From: Nocardioides psychrotolerans
GTDB lineage: Bacteria; Actinomycetota; Actinomycetes; Propionibacteriales; Nocardioidaceae
Direction of reading: 5' to 3'
DNA: 64,000 nt
NCBI RefSeq assembly: GCF_900113685.1
Contig: NZ_FOQG01000003.1
Coordinates: forward strand, 124,001-188,000
The notes under the pieces are model-generated. The model saw only the letters and a program-made list of their open reading frames with translations. It did not search any database and was not told where the DNA came from. Made by a program: the position numbers and the translations under genes. Below, one piece after another: positions 25,960 to 34,363 of this stretch (position 1 is the stretch's first letter; the number at the start of each line of letters is the position of its first letter).

Positions 25960-26502
25960 ATGGCAGCGACGGCACTGGCCCGGATCCGCTCGGCGGCAAC
26001 CCTGCTGAGCCTGCTGGCCCTGCTCCTCGCCGGGGTCGCCTGGGGCTGGTCGGCGATGACCGAGCCGTTCCCCGAGAGCGCCGAGGTCTCGATCTGCACC
26101 GACACGGCGGTCCCGGCCGGCACCAAGGTCTACCCCGACCAGGTGACCGTCAGCGTCGCCAACGCCGGCAGCCGGGAAGGACTCGCCGGGCGCACCATGC
26201 AGCTGCTCGTCGACGCGGGCTTCGGCCGCGGCCAGACCGGCAACGCGCCCTCCGGCACCGATGTCGCCTACGCCGAGATCTGGACCGACGACCCCGAGAA
26301 CCCCGCCGTACGCCTGCTCAAGGGCAAGCTCGGCCGCGAGTCCACGGTCGTGCGGCGCGACACGACGCTGGTGGGCGTGACCGTGATCGTGGGCGACGAC
26401 TTCATGCGCCTGCGCGAAGGTGGCGCGTGGACCAAGTCGGGCGAGGACTCCCGGATCTGCTCACCCACCGTGGTCGAGCCGGACAACGGCGTTACTCCCT
26501 AG
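25960..26502 (+). CDS. LytR C-terminal domain membrane protein (Cei-like)
   Basis: A 180-residue protein with one N-terminal membrane segment (AATLLSLLALLLAGVAWGW, about residues 13-31) and an extracytoplasmic LytR_C domain (VTVSVANAGSREGLAGRTMQLLVDAGF, then TLVGVTVIVGDDFM). The domain plan matches the mycobacterial cell-envelope-integrity protein Cei; a role at the cell envelope is inferred from that. The ATG follows the previous stop by one base, so the two genes are one unit. Its 3' end overlaps the convergent antiporter gene by 11 bases. Confidence 0.8.
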   Translation: MAATALARIRSAATLLSLLALLLAGVAWGWSAMTEPFPESAEVSICTDTAVPAGTKVYPDQVTVSVANAGSREGLAGRTMQLLVDAGFGRGQTGNAPSGTDVAYAEIWTDDPENPAVRLLKGKLGRESTVVRRDTTLVGVTVIVGDDFMRLREGGAWTKSGEDSRICSPTVVEPDNGVTP

Positions 26503-28000
26503 CAGGGGGTTCGTCCAGCCACTGCGCGAGGCGCCCACCGCGGCTGACCTGCCGCAGCCGCTCCTCCGTGCGCTCGCGGACCTTGCGGGGCGTCACGATG
26601 AGGAGCTCGTCGCCATGGCGCAGGACCGAGCGGGGCTGCGGCACCTTGGTCTCCCCGTCACGGATGATCAGCGAGACCGAGGCCCCTTGGGGCAGGCGCA
26701 GCTCGCCCACCTCGACGCCGTGCATCAACGACGCCGGGCTGATGGTGATCTGGAGCAGGTCGGCGGCCACCCGCTCGAGCGGAGCGGCCTCGAGCTCCAG
26801 GTCGCGAGGCTCGCTGCGGCGGGTCACCTTGAGCACCCGGGCCACGAGCGGCAGCGTCGGGCCGGTGAGCAGCGTGTAGATCACGACCATCACGAAGACG
26901 ATGTCGAAGAGTCGCTCCGCGCCGTCCACCCCCTCGGAGAGCGGGATGGTCGTGAAGACGATCGGCACCGCACCTCGCAGCCCGGCCCAGGACAGGAATC
27001 CCAGCTCACGCCAGGGCATCGGCTGGACCAGCGCGCTGACCAGGACCGAGAGGGGCCGAGCCACGAAGGTGAGGATCAGGCCGGCAGCCAGCGCGAGACC
27101 GACGATCTCCAGCGACAGGCGTCCCGGGGAGAGGAGGAGCCCGAGCATCACGAACAGCCCGATCTGGGCCAGCCACGCGATCCCCTCGGAGAACGACCGC
27201 GTGGCTCCGCGGTGCGGCAGCTCGGAGTTGCCGAGCACGAGGGCGGCGACGTAGACGGCGGCGAAGCCGGAGGCGTGCACGGCGACGCCTCCGGCGTAGG
27301 CGAAGATCGTCAGGCAGAGAACGGCGATGGGGTAGAGGCCGGAGGACGGCAGCGCGGCCCGGCGCATCACCCAGGCACCGCCGAAACCGACCGCGAGCCC
27401 GACCAGCACCCCGGCGGCGAGCTCGAAGATGATGGTGGCCACCATCATCAGCACCCCCTCCTCGGCCGCGGCGCCGGAGGACACCAGCACGACCAGGACC
27501 ACCGTGGGCGCGTCGTTGAGCCCGGACTCCGCCTCCAGCGAGCCCGTCAGGCGCTTCGGGAGCGGAACCACGCGGAGCACCGAGAAGACCGCCGCGGCGT
27601 CGGTCGCAGACGTGACGGCGCCGAGGAGGACCGCCAGCTCCCAGGGCAGCCCCAGGAGGTAGTGGCTGCCGACCGCGACGATCGTGACCGAGACGCTCAC
27701 CCCGATCGTCGCCAGCGAGACCCCGAGCCGCATCGCGGGACGGATCTCACGCCAGCTGGTCGTCAGACCACCCTCGGCGAGGATCAGCACCAGTGCGGCG
27801 AACCCCAGGGCGTGCGCCAGCTCGGCGTCCTCGAAGGCGATCCCGACCCCCGACTCCCCGAGGGCGACGCCGATCAGGAGGTAGACCAGCAGGCTCGGCA
27901 GACCGGCCCGGGAGGAGACCCGCACGGCCAGGACCGCCAGCAACGTGACGGCAGAGCCCACCAGCAAGAACGTGTCGAGCTGATGGACGTCGAAAGTCAT
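26492..28000 (-). CDS. Potassium/proton antiporter, CPA1 family with TrkA_C domain
   Basis: A 502-residue transporter: about twelve membrane helices to residue 385, including the ion-site helix TSATDAAAVFSVLR and ESGLNDAPTVVLV, in which the Asp residues are the family's proton/cation ligands. The cytoplasmic C-terminus (about 410-480) is a TrkA_C-type regulatory domain (VGELRLPQGASVSLIIRDGETKVPQ, LRHGDELLIVTP). Relatives exchange K+ or Na+ for H+; the ion cannot be fixed from sequence. A single gene, convergent with the LytR_C gene. Confidence 0.9.
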   Translation of the reverse strand: MTFDVHQLDTFLLVGSAVTLLAVLAVRVSSRAGLPSLLVYLLIGVALGESGVGIAFEDAELAHALGFAALVLILAEGGLTTSWREIRPAMRLGVSLATIGVSVSVTIVAVGSHYLLGLPWELAVLLGAVTSATDAAAVFSVLRVVPLPKRLTGSLEAESGLNDAPTVVLVVLVSSGAAAEEGVLMMVATIIFELAAGVLVGLAVGFGGAWVMRRAALPSSGLYPIAVLCLTIFAYAGGVAVHASGFAAVYVAALVLGNSELPHRGATRSFSEGIAWLAQIGLFVMLGLLLSPGRLSLEIVGLALAAGLILTFVARPLSVLVSALVQPMPWRELGFLSWAGLRGAVPIVFTTIPLSEGVDGAERLFDIVFVMVVIYTLLTGPTLPLVARVLKVTRRSEPRDLELEAAPLERVAADLLQITISPASLMHGVEVGELRLPQGASVSLIIRDGETKVPQPRSVLRHGDELLIVTPRKVRERTEERLRQVSRGGRLAQWLDEPPARE

Positions 28001-28077
28001 GTCGCCTCCTCGGGCCAGGCGGGGCGGCGGGCCCGCAGTCTATCGGTCCGCGGGACGTGTCTTCCCTCGCACGAAAT

Positions 28078-28091
28078 TGGAACTTGTTCTA
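28078..28091. promoter_or_regulatory. KstR-type operator
   Basis: TGGAACTTGTTCTA matches the KstR consensus TnnAACnnGTTnnA at every fixed position. It ends 10 bases before the ATG of the FAD oxidoreductase gene, so a bound repressor would cover the promoter or start region. KstR is the TetR-family repressor of steroid and cholesterol catabolism in actinobacteria. Confidence 0.65.
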
Positions 28092-28101
28092 GATTTGTTC
28101 C

Positions 28102-29586
28102 ATGAGCACCGACTCCGCCCGCAAGGGCACGACCATCCCCGACGTCGTGTCGGCGGCCGACCTGCCTGCTGACGCGCCGTCGTACGACGTGGTGGTGGTG
28201 GGGTTCGGCATCGCCGGCGGCTGCGCGGCGCTCGAGGCGGCCCGGGCCGGCGCCTCGGTGCTGCTGCTGGAGAAGGCGGCGGTCCACGGCGGGACCTCGA
28301 GCATGTCGGGCGGGCACTTCTACCTCGGCGGTGGCACGGCGGTGCAGGTCGCGACGGGCCAGGAGGACACCGCCGAGGCGATGTACGACTACCTGGTCGC
28401 GGCTGCCAAGGAGCCCGAGCCGGACAAGATCCGGGCCTACTGCGACCAGTCGGTCGAGCACTTCGAGTGGCTCGAGGCGCTGGGCTTCGAGTTCGAGCGC
28501 AGCTTCTACCCCGAGAAGGCCGTGATCCAGCCCGGCACCCAGGGGCTGATGTTCACCGGCAACGAGAAGGTCTGGCCCTACCGCGACCTGGCGAAGCCGG
28601 CTCCCCGCGGCCACAAGGTCCCCGTGCCCGGAGACACCGAGGGCACCCGCATCGTCATGGACCTGCTCCGAGATCGTATCGAGGAGGCCGGCGTCACCGT
28701 CCGCTACGAGACCGGCGTGACCAACCTCATCGTCACCGCGGACGGTGCGGTCGCCGGCGTCGCCTGGCGCTCGTTCGACGAGAGCGGCCTGGTCGGCGCC
28801 CCGTCGGTGGTCCTCGCCGCGGGCGGCTTCGTGATGAACGCCGACATGGTCGCCGAGCACACACCGGCGCTGGGCTCCAAGCTCTTCACCCTCGGATCGA
28901 CGTACGACGACGGGCTGGGCATCCGCCTCGGCGTCTCGGTGGGGGCGGAGCTGAAGCACATGGACGAGCCTTTCATCACCGCGCCGCTCTATCCCCCGTC
29001 GGTGCTGGTCACGGGGCTGCTGGTCAACCAGCAGGGCGAGCGCTTCGTTGCCGAGGACAGCTATCACTCGCGGACCTCGCAGCTCGTCATGGAGCAGACC
29101 CACTCCGCGGCCTACCTGATCGTCGACAGCGAGCACGTGGAATACCCCAAGATGCCCCTGGTCCCGCTCATCGACGGCTACGAGACGCTCGAGGAGATGG
29201 CGGCCGCTCTCGACCTTCCGCTCGAGACGCTGCGGTCCACGGTCGAGCACTACAACGAGCACGCCGCACGCGGCGAGGACCCCGACTTCCACAAGGCGCC
29301 CGACTGGTTGGCGCCGCAGGCCGTCGCACCCTGGGCCGTCTTCGACCTCCGCCTCGGCCACGCGCTCTACGCCGGCTTCACGCTCGGCGGCATGCGGGTC
29401 ACCGTCGACGGCGAGGTCCAGCGTCCCGACGGCACGGTGGTCGACGGCCTCTACGCCGCCGGGGCCTGTGCCTCCAACCTGGCCCAGGACGGCAAGGGCT
29501 ACTGCTCCGGCACCCAGCTCGGCGAGGGCTCGTTCTTCGGTCGTCGCGCCGGCCGCCATGCAGCTCAGGTGCGGGTGCCCGCGTAG
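28102..29586 (+). CDS. FAD-dependent oxidoreductase, 3-ketosteroid dehydrogenase-like
   Basis: A 494-residue flavoprotein of the succinate dehydrogenase/fumarate reductase/KstD group. The N-terminal FAD fold is clear (VVVVGFGIAGGCAALEAARAG, GxGxxG at 34-39; GGTSSMSGG further on), and GLYAAGACASNLAQDGKGYCSGTQLGEG near the end closes the FAD site. The length and motif pattern resemble 3-ketosteroid delta4-dehydrogenases; the perfect KstR-type operator upstream supports a steroid substrate. No ribosome site is seen before the ATG, so the transcript may be leaderless. The aminotransferase gene starts 10 bases after its stop. Confidence 0.85.
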   Translation: MSTDSARKGTTIPDVVSAADLPADAPSYDVVVVGFGIAGGCAALEAARAGASVLLLEKAAVHGGTSSMSGGHFYLGGGTAVQVATGQEDTAEAMYDYLVAAAKEPEPDKIRAYCDQSVEHFEWLEALGFEFERSFYPEKAVIQPGTQGLMFTGNEKVWPYRDLAKPAPRGHKVPVPGDTEGTRIVMDLLRDRIEEAGVTVRYETGVTNLIVTADGAVAGVAWRSFDESGLVGAPSVVLAAGGFVMNADMVAEHTPALGSKLFTLGSTYDDGLGIRLGVSVGAELKHMDEPFITAPLYPPSVLVTGLLVNQQGERFVAEDSYHSRTSQLVMEQTHSAAYLIVDSEHVEYPKMPLVPLIDGYETLEEMAAALDLPLETLRSTVEHYNEHAARGEDPDFHKAPDWLAPQAVAPWAVFDLRLGHALYAGFTLGGMRVTVDGEVQRPDGTVVDGLYAAGACASNLAQDGKGYCSGTQLGEGSFFGRRAGRHAAQVRVPA

Positions 29587-29596
29587 CCTCGGCCGC

Positions 29597-30790
29597 GTGA
29601 CGAACCGCCTCCAGGTGGCGCAGCGCGCCAACGTGCCCCCGTTCCACGTCATGGACCTGCTGGAGGCCTCTGCCCGGCGCCAGCGCAGCCACGGCGACGT
29701 GATCAACCTGCTCGCCGGGCAGCCCAGCACGGGCGCACCGGAGCCGGTGCGAGCCGAGGCGGTCCGGCTGCTCGGCTCGGGCGACCCGCTGGGCTACACC
29801 CCGGCGGTCGGGATCCTGGAGCTGCGGGAGGCGATCGCGGGCCACCACCGGCGCGTGCACGGCATCGAGGTCGACGCCGACCAGGTCGTGGTCACGACCG
29901 GGTCCAGTGGTGGCTTCCTGCTCGCGTTCCTCGCGGCGTTCGAGGTCGGCGACCGCGTGGCCATGGCCCGGCCTGGCTACCCCTGCTACCGCAACGTCCT
30001 CTCGGCGCTGGGCTGCGAGGTGGTCGAGATCGCCACCGGCCCGGAGACCCGCTTCCAGCCGACCGTCGAGCAGCTCGACGCCCTGCACGTCGAGGGCCCG
30101 GGACTCAAGGGGGTCGTCGTCGCGAGCCCGGCCAACCCGACCGGCACCATGCTGCTGCCCGAGGAGCTCGCCGCCATCGCACGGTGGTGCGAGCAGGAGG
30201 GCGTGCAGCTGATCTCCGACGAGATCTACCACGGCATCGAGTACGCCGGGCTCGACGACGAGGGCACGTCCCTGGCCCGGTCCGCGTGGGAGACCAGCCG
30301 TGAGGCCGTCGTGTTCTCGAGCTTCTCCAAGTACTTCTCCATGACCGGCTGGCGGATCGGTTGGATGCTGGTCCCGGACCGGTTGCGTCGAGCCGTCGAC
30401 GTGCTCACCGGCAACTTCACGATCTGCCCCCCGGTGCTCGCGCAGCGCGCCTGCCTGGCCGCCTTCGACGACGCGACGTACGCCGAGCTCGACGGCCACG
30501 TGCGCCGCTACGCGCTCAACCGGCGGCTGCTGCTCGACGGGCTGCCCCGGCTGGGGATCGAGCGCCTCGCGCCGGCCGACGGCGCGTTCTACGTCTACGC
30601 CGACGTCGACCACCTGACCCAGGACTCCATGGCGTTCACGCACCACCTGCTCGAGACCTCGAGCGTCGCCCTGGCTCCCGGGGTGGACTTCGACACCGCC
30701 GAGGGCCACCGCTTCGTCCGCTTCAGCTTCGCCGGGCCCGCCGACGACATCGAGCGGGCGCTGGAGCGTCTGGAGCGCGCGTGGACGTGA
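29597..30790 (+). CDS. Class I/II aminotransferase (PLP)
   Basis: A 397-residue fold-type I aminotransferase. The PLP lysine lies in SSFSKYFSMTGWRIGW; VVASPANPTGTMLLPEELAA and LISDEIYHGIEY hold the family Asn and Asp/Tyr cofactor contacts. The opening LLEASARRQRSHGDVINLLAGQPSTGAP is typical. The amino donor cannot be told from sequence. The GTG at 29597 is the only good start after the previous stop. It overlaps the inositol-phosphatase-like gene by the few bases around 30781-30790, so the three genes from 28102 form an operon. Confidence 0.9.
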   Translation: MTNRLQVAQRANVPPFHVMDLLEASARRQRSHGDVINLLAGQPSTGAPEPVRAEAVRLLGSGDPLGYTPAVGILELREAIAGHHRRVHGIEVDADQVVVTTGSSGGFLLAFLAAFEVGDRVAMARPGYPCYRNVLSALGCEVVEIATGPETRFQPTVEQLDALHVEGPGLKGVVVASPANPTGTMLLPEELAAIARWCEQEGVQLISDEIYHGIEYAGLDDEGTSLARSAWETSREAVVFSSFSKYFSMTGWRIGWMLVPDRLRRAVDVLTGNFTICPPVLAQRACLAAFDDATYAELDGHVRRYALNRRLLLDGLPRLGIERLAPADGAFYVYADVDHLTQDSMAFTHHLLETSSVALAPGVDFDTAEGHRFVRFSFAGPADDIERALERLERAWT

Positions 30791-31581
30791 GCGCCCACAG
30801 CACCGACGTGGGCCTCGCGATCAGCGCAGCGCAGGCAGGCGCCGAGATCATCCGGGCGCGCTACGGCGCCCCTGTGGTCAAGACCTTCAAGTCCGAGCGG
30901 GACTTCGCGACCGGGGTCGACCTCGAGGCCGAGCGCGCCATCCAGCAGGCGATCGCGCGGGATCGGCCCGACGACGCCTTCGAGGGCGAGGAGGTGGGCC
31001 TGGTCGGGACGTCGGCCGCCCGTCGTGCGTGGTTGGTCGACCCGCTCTGCGGCACGCTCAACTTCGCGGCCGGCACCCCGTTGGTCGCCGTCAACGTCGC
31101 GCTGCGTGTCGACCAGCAGGTGGTCGCCGCAGCGATGGCCGACCCGTTCAGCGGGGAGACGTTCTGGACCGACGGCGAGGGCGCCGTGCGGACCAGGGCC
31201 GGCGAGCGCTCGCCCCTGACCCCGAGCGGCGACACCCGCCTGGTCGACCTGGACATGGACGGGGATCCCGTCTGGGCTGCCTCCCTGGTGGCGGAGCCGG
31301 CGTTCCACGCCTACTTCGGCAGCAGGGTCATCTCCAGCAGCCTGGCGGTCGCCTGGGTGGCCGCCGGCCGCCGGGCGGCCTACGTGCACGCGGGCGACGC
31401 ACGCGGGAGTGTCCACTTCGCCGCCGGCATCGCGGTGTGCCGCGCCGCGGGGTGCGTGGTCACGGACCTGCGTGGCGCCGAGGTCGGGACCAGCGGCGAC
31501 GGTTTGCTGGTGGCGGCTGACGCGGCCACGCACGCCCGGCTGCTGACGATCCTCAGCGGGCTGGGCGCTCCCACGCGGTGA
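30781..31581 (+). CDS. Inositol monophosphatase-like protein with altered metal site
   Basis: A 266-residue protein with the IMPase fold. The early metal ligands are kept (Asp in TGVDLEAE, Glu in FEGEE, first Asp of WLVDPLCGTLNF). The second Asp of the DPxD motif is Cys (DPLCGT for DPLDGT), and the WDxAAG motif near the C-terminus reads VHFAAG, losing that Asp too. Magnesium-dependent phosphatase action is therefore doubtful. The GTG at 30781 has GGAG 5 bases upstream; the GTG at 30787, overlapping the previous stop as GTGA, is an alternative. It overlaps the convergent YncE-type gene by 29 bases. Confidence 0.75.
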   Translation: MDVSAHSTDVGLAISAAQAGAEIIRARYGAPVVKTFKSERDFATGVDLEAERAIQQAIARDRPDDAFEGEEVGLVGTSAARRAWLVDPLCGTLNFAAGTPLVAVNVALRVDQQVVAAAMADPFSGETFWTDGEGAVRTRAGERSPLTPSGDTRLVDLDMDGDPVWAASLVAEPAFHAYFGSRVISSSLAVAWVAAGRRAAYVHAGDARGSVHFAAGIAVCRAAGCVVTDLRGAEVGTSGDGLLVAADAATHARLLTILSGLGAPTR

Positions 31582-32896
31582 GGCCGCTCGTGCGCGCGGG
31601 CTTGGAGGCGCCGGCGAAGCCCAGCCCGGCCAGGAACCCCTTGCGGATGAAGCCGTTGCGCACCCGCTGCGGGTGGTCGCCCACCCTGGTCGTGGTGACG
31701 ATGCGCTCGGTGGCATAGCTGATGCGCGAGACCGTGTCGGAGCCCGCCCACGAGATGTAGCAGTAGCGACCGTCGGCGCTGGGCGTCACCCAGTAAGGCT
31801 TGAGCCCGCCCTTCAGCAACGGGCTGCGACGGTCGGTGCGCGCGTCGACCACGGTGGCGTAGTCGGACATGGTGCCGGCGACGCAGAGCTTGGTGCCCCG
31901 GGGGTTCATCGCGATCCCGTGGTGGGCGGAGTCGAGCAGGTAGAGCTCCCGGGGTGTCGTCCTCACCAGGTTGGGGAGGCGGACGACCTTGGTGATCTTG
32001 CCGCTCGCCCGGTCGAGCCGGACGTAGCCGTGGAAGAACGACAGCTGGAAGTAGATCTGCTTCTCGTCCGGAGAGAGCGTCAGCGGACGCACCGCCGAGC
32101 TCACGTCGTCGAGGCCGCGCGCATCGAGTGCCTTCCGCACGTTGTAACGGCGCAGGATCTCGAAGGTCCGCGCATCCACCACCTGCAGCACCCGGTCGTC
32201 CTTGGTCGCGTCCAGCGCCGGGTCGTCGAGCGGGCTGTAGACCATGCCGATGCTCGCGTGCAGGATCTTGCGGCCGCCATCGATGAAGACGCTCTCGTGC
32301 GGCGAGCCGCCCGAGGCGAACTTCCCGACCTGCTTGCCGTCAGAGACCCGCAGGACGTGGACGACGTTGCCGGTCGAGGCGCTCACCACGACGCGCTTGC
32401 CGTCGGGCGAGACCGCCATGTGGTCGGAGCGGACCCCGTCGACGGCGAAGCGCCACACGATCTTCTTCGTGCGCAGGCTGATCGCGACCACGTCGCCGAA
32501 GGAGGGGCGCGAGATCACGACGAGGCGGCCGTCGTTGGAGGAGTACATATCGTCGACGAACTGGTCGTTGCCCTCGCCGATGAGCTCGCGGATGGCCAGG
32601 AAGTAGGCCAGCCGGTAAGGGTTGGTGGCGATCTCACGCATCCGGGCGTCGTAGTCGGGGATCACATCGAGCTTGCCGACCCGCTCGAACGTCCGCGGGT
32701 CGAGGAGGGTGGCGGTCCCCTCCCAGTTGTTGCCCACGAAGACCACCCCGCGCACGTCGTCGTCGGCCGCCTGGGCCGACGTAGCCGACGTGGGCGCGCC
32801 GAGGGCGAGGACCACGGCCAGTCCTGCGACCAGGCCCGTGATCAGGACCCTGATCAGGCGTGCAACCAGTGACGAACGTGTGACATGGCGGTGCAT
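31553..32896 (-). CDS. Secreted YncE-type beta-propeller protein
   Basis: A 447-residue exported protein: signal peptide at about 1-42 (RVLITGLVAGLAVVLALGAPTS...), then repeated blades with the SPDGKRVVVSASTGNVVHVLRVSDGK and NPRGTKLCVAGTMSDYATVVDARTD pattern of YncE/cytochrome-D1-like propellers. No haem motif or catalytic residues are seen, so a binding or scaffolding role is likely but not defined. Single gene on the minus strand, divergent from the WXG-like cassette and convergent with the phosphatase-like gene. Confidence 0.8.
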   Translation of the reverse strand: MHRHVTRSSLVARLIRVLITGLVAGLAVVLALGAPTSATSAQAADDDVRGVVFVGNNWEGTATLLDPRTFERVGKLDVIPDYDARMREIATNPYRLAYFLAIRELIGEGNDQFVDDMYSSNDGRLVVISRPSFGDVVAISLRTKKIVWRFAVDGVRSDHMAVSPDGKRVVVSASTGNVVHVLRVSDGKQVGKFASGGSPHESVFIDGGRKILHASIGMVYSPLDDPALDATKDDRVLQVVDARTFEILRRYNVRKALDARGLDDVSSAVRPLTLSPDEKQIYFQLSFFHGYVRLDRASGKITKVVRLPNLVRTTPRELYLLDSAHHGIAMNPRGTKLCVAGTMSDYATVVDARTDRRSPLLKGGLKPYWVTPSADGRYCYISWAGSDTVSRISYATERIVTTTRVGDHPQRVRNGFIRKGFLAGLGFAGASKPARTSGLTAWERPAR

Positions 32897-33014
32897 GGGG
32901 GCGCTCCTTCGCGACGCGTGACCCCCCGATCATGCCTGTGGAGGGCGTTTCGAGAGGGACCAACGAGGGAAAGCGCTCCAGGACACGATCAGCCACCCAG
33001 GGAGGACCTGACCG

Positions 33015-33425
33015 ATGGACGGCGACACCGACCAGCTGCGCCGACGCGTCGACCAGCTCCGCGAGCAGGGCGTCGACGTGCGCACCCTCGCCGACCAGCT
33101 CGTCGCGCGCACCGAGAGCCTCGGCTGGACCGGCCGGGCGGCCGAGTCGATGCGACTGCGCATCCACGAGCGCGCCACCCGCCTGCGCGACGCGGCGGCC
33201 GAGCACGAGGTCGCCGCCGAGACCCTCCGCCGCCACCTCCTCCAGGTCTCGGGCGTCCGGGAGTCGATCGCCCGACGCCAGAGCCGGGCAGCGAGCCTCG
33301 TCGCCGACGCCCGCTCCCGGGCCACGCAGGAACAGGCCCTCGAGGACGACCGGGTGCTGATCGCCTTCACCCCGCCACCGTCCGGGCATCGGGACTGGCT
33401 GACCATCGAGCTGCCCGGACTCTGA
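33015..33425 (+). CDS. WXG-like protein with C-terminal extension
   Basis: A 136-residue helical protein. Residues 1-95 form a WXG-type helical hairpin (LRRRVDQLREQGVDVRTLADQLVART, turn SLGWTGRAAESMR, then a long helix to about 95). The last 40 residues (VLIAFTPPPSGHRDWLTIELPGL) are an extra tail. The WXG turn near residue 38 suggests an ESX substrate or partner. It starts a three-gene cassette with the EspG-like gene 11 bases downstream. The ATG lies after GGGAGG. Confidence 0.75.
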   Translation: MDGDTDQLRRRVDQLREQGVDVRTLADQLVARTESLGWTGRAAESMRLRIHERATRLRDAAAEHEVAAETLRRHLLQVSGVRESIARRQSRAASLVADARSRATQEQALEDDRVLIAFTPPPSGHRDWLTIELPGL

Positions 33426-33436
33426 GAGGACGCACC

Positions 33437-34363
33437 GTGCCGACCATCGACCTCACCACTCCACCACCGGCCCCCGTCGGGCTCCTCGACGCCCTGCCCC
33501 GGCGGGTCTCGCTCACCCTGAGCGAGCTCCGCTTCGTGGCCGGGCGTGCGGGCGGAGCACCTCTGCCCTTCGACCTGCAGGAGCACGACGAGGCCCCCGC
33601 GTTGGAGGGGCGACTGGGTCCCATGGCCTCGGCCGACGAGGCCGCGGCCTACCGCACGGCCCTGGCAACCCTGCGCGACCCCATGGACACGCTCGAGCGT
33701 CGCGGCCTGCTCCGTGACGGACAGGTCGACGACGGCATCATCGGCGCGGTCGGGCTCCTCGCGACGCCCACGCTGGCACTGGACCTCGACGTCGTGGCCG
33801 ACGCCGTGCAGGCCAAGGCCTGGCACCGGCAGTCAGGCGGCGCCGTCGCCACCCTCTCCACCGCCGACGGCATCGTCTTCGAGCTCACCTGGTTCGCCAA
33901 CGACCACTGGCCCGCCGAGCTCGGACGCGTCGCGGTCATCCCCGAGGACCTGGTGCTGCGCGACTCGGCAGTGCCTGACGGCATCGACCTGCCCTACGAG
34001 CTCCTGGACGCAGCGGTCGAGGCAGCTCACGGCCGACGCACCGACCTGCTCCCCGTGCTGGTGGCCCAGCACAGCGGGATGGTCCGCGACGGCGATCGTC
34101 GCCCTCTCCCCGACGCTGAGGTCGTGGCCGCGCTGACCGCGCTCGAGAGCGAGACACAAGGTCGGTTGCGAGCGCTGGTGGCCGATGTCTCCTCCACCGC
34201 CACCACGGTCGTCGGCGTCGTCTCCTGGGTGCTGCTGGCCGACGGTTGGCGAGCCCTCCGCCCCCACCAGGAAGGCAGCCTGGCCCGGATCACTCTCCGT
34301 CGTGCGGAGCCGGGCGCCCTGGCGCCCGACCTGGCGCCCGTCCTGGCGGAGGTGTCCTCGTGA
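33437..34363 (+). CDS. EspG-like ESX chaperone family protein
   Basis: A 308-residue protein with the pattern of the EspG family: VSLTLSELRFVAGRAGGAPLPFDL near the start, TLERRGLLRDGQVDDGIIGAVGLLATPTLALDL in the middle, and alternating strand/helix to the end. EspG proteins bind PE/PPE-type substrates in the cytosol and deliver them to ESX machines. The GTG at 33437 is the only good start after the WXG-like gene; the stop overlaps the next gene by four bases (GTGA). No PE or PPE protein is nearby, so the substrate is likely one of the cassette neighbours. Confidence 0.72.
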   Translation: MPTIDLTTPPPAPVGLLDALPRRVSLTLSELRFVAGRAGGAPLPFDLQEHDEAPALEGRLGPMASADEAAAYRTALATLRDPMDTLERRGLLRDGQVDDGIIGAVGLLATPTLALDLDVVADAVQAKAWHRQSGGAVATLSTADGIVFELTWFANDHWPAELGRVAVIPEDLVLRDSAVPDGIDLPYELLDAAVEAAHGRRTDLLPVLVAQHSGMVRDGDRRPLPDAEVVAALTALESETQGRLRALVADVSSTATTVVGVVSWVLLADGWRALRPHQEGSLARITLRRAEPGALAPDLAPVLAEVSS

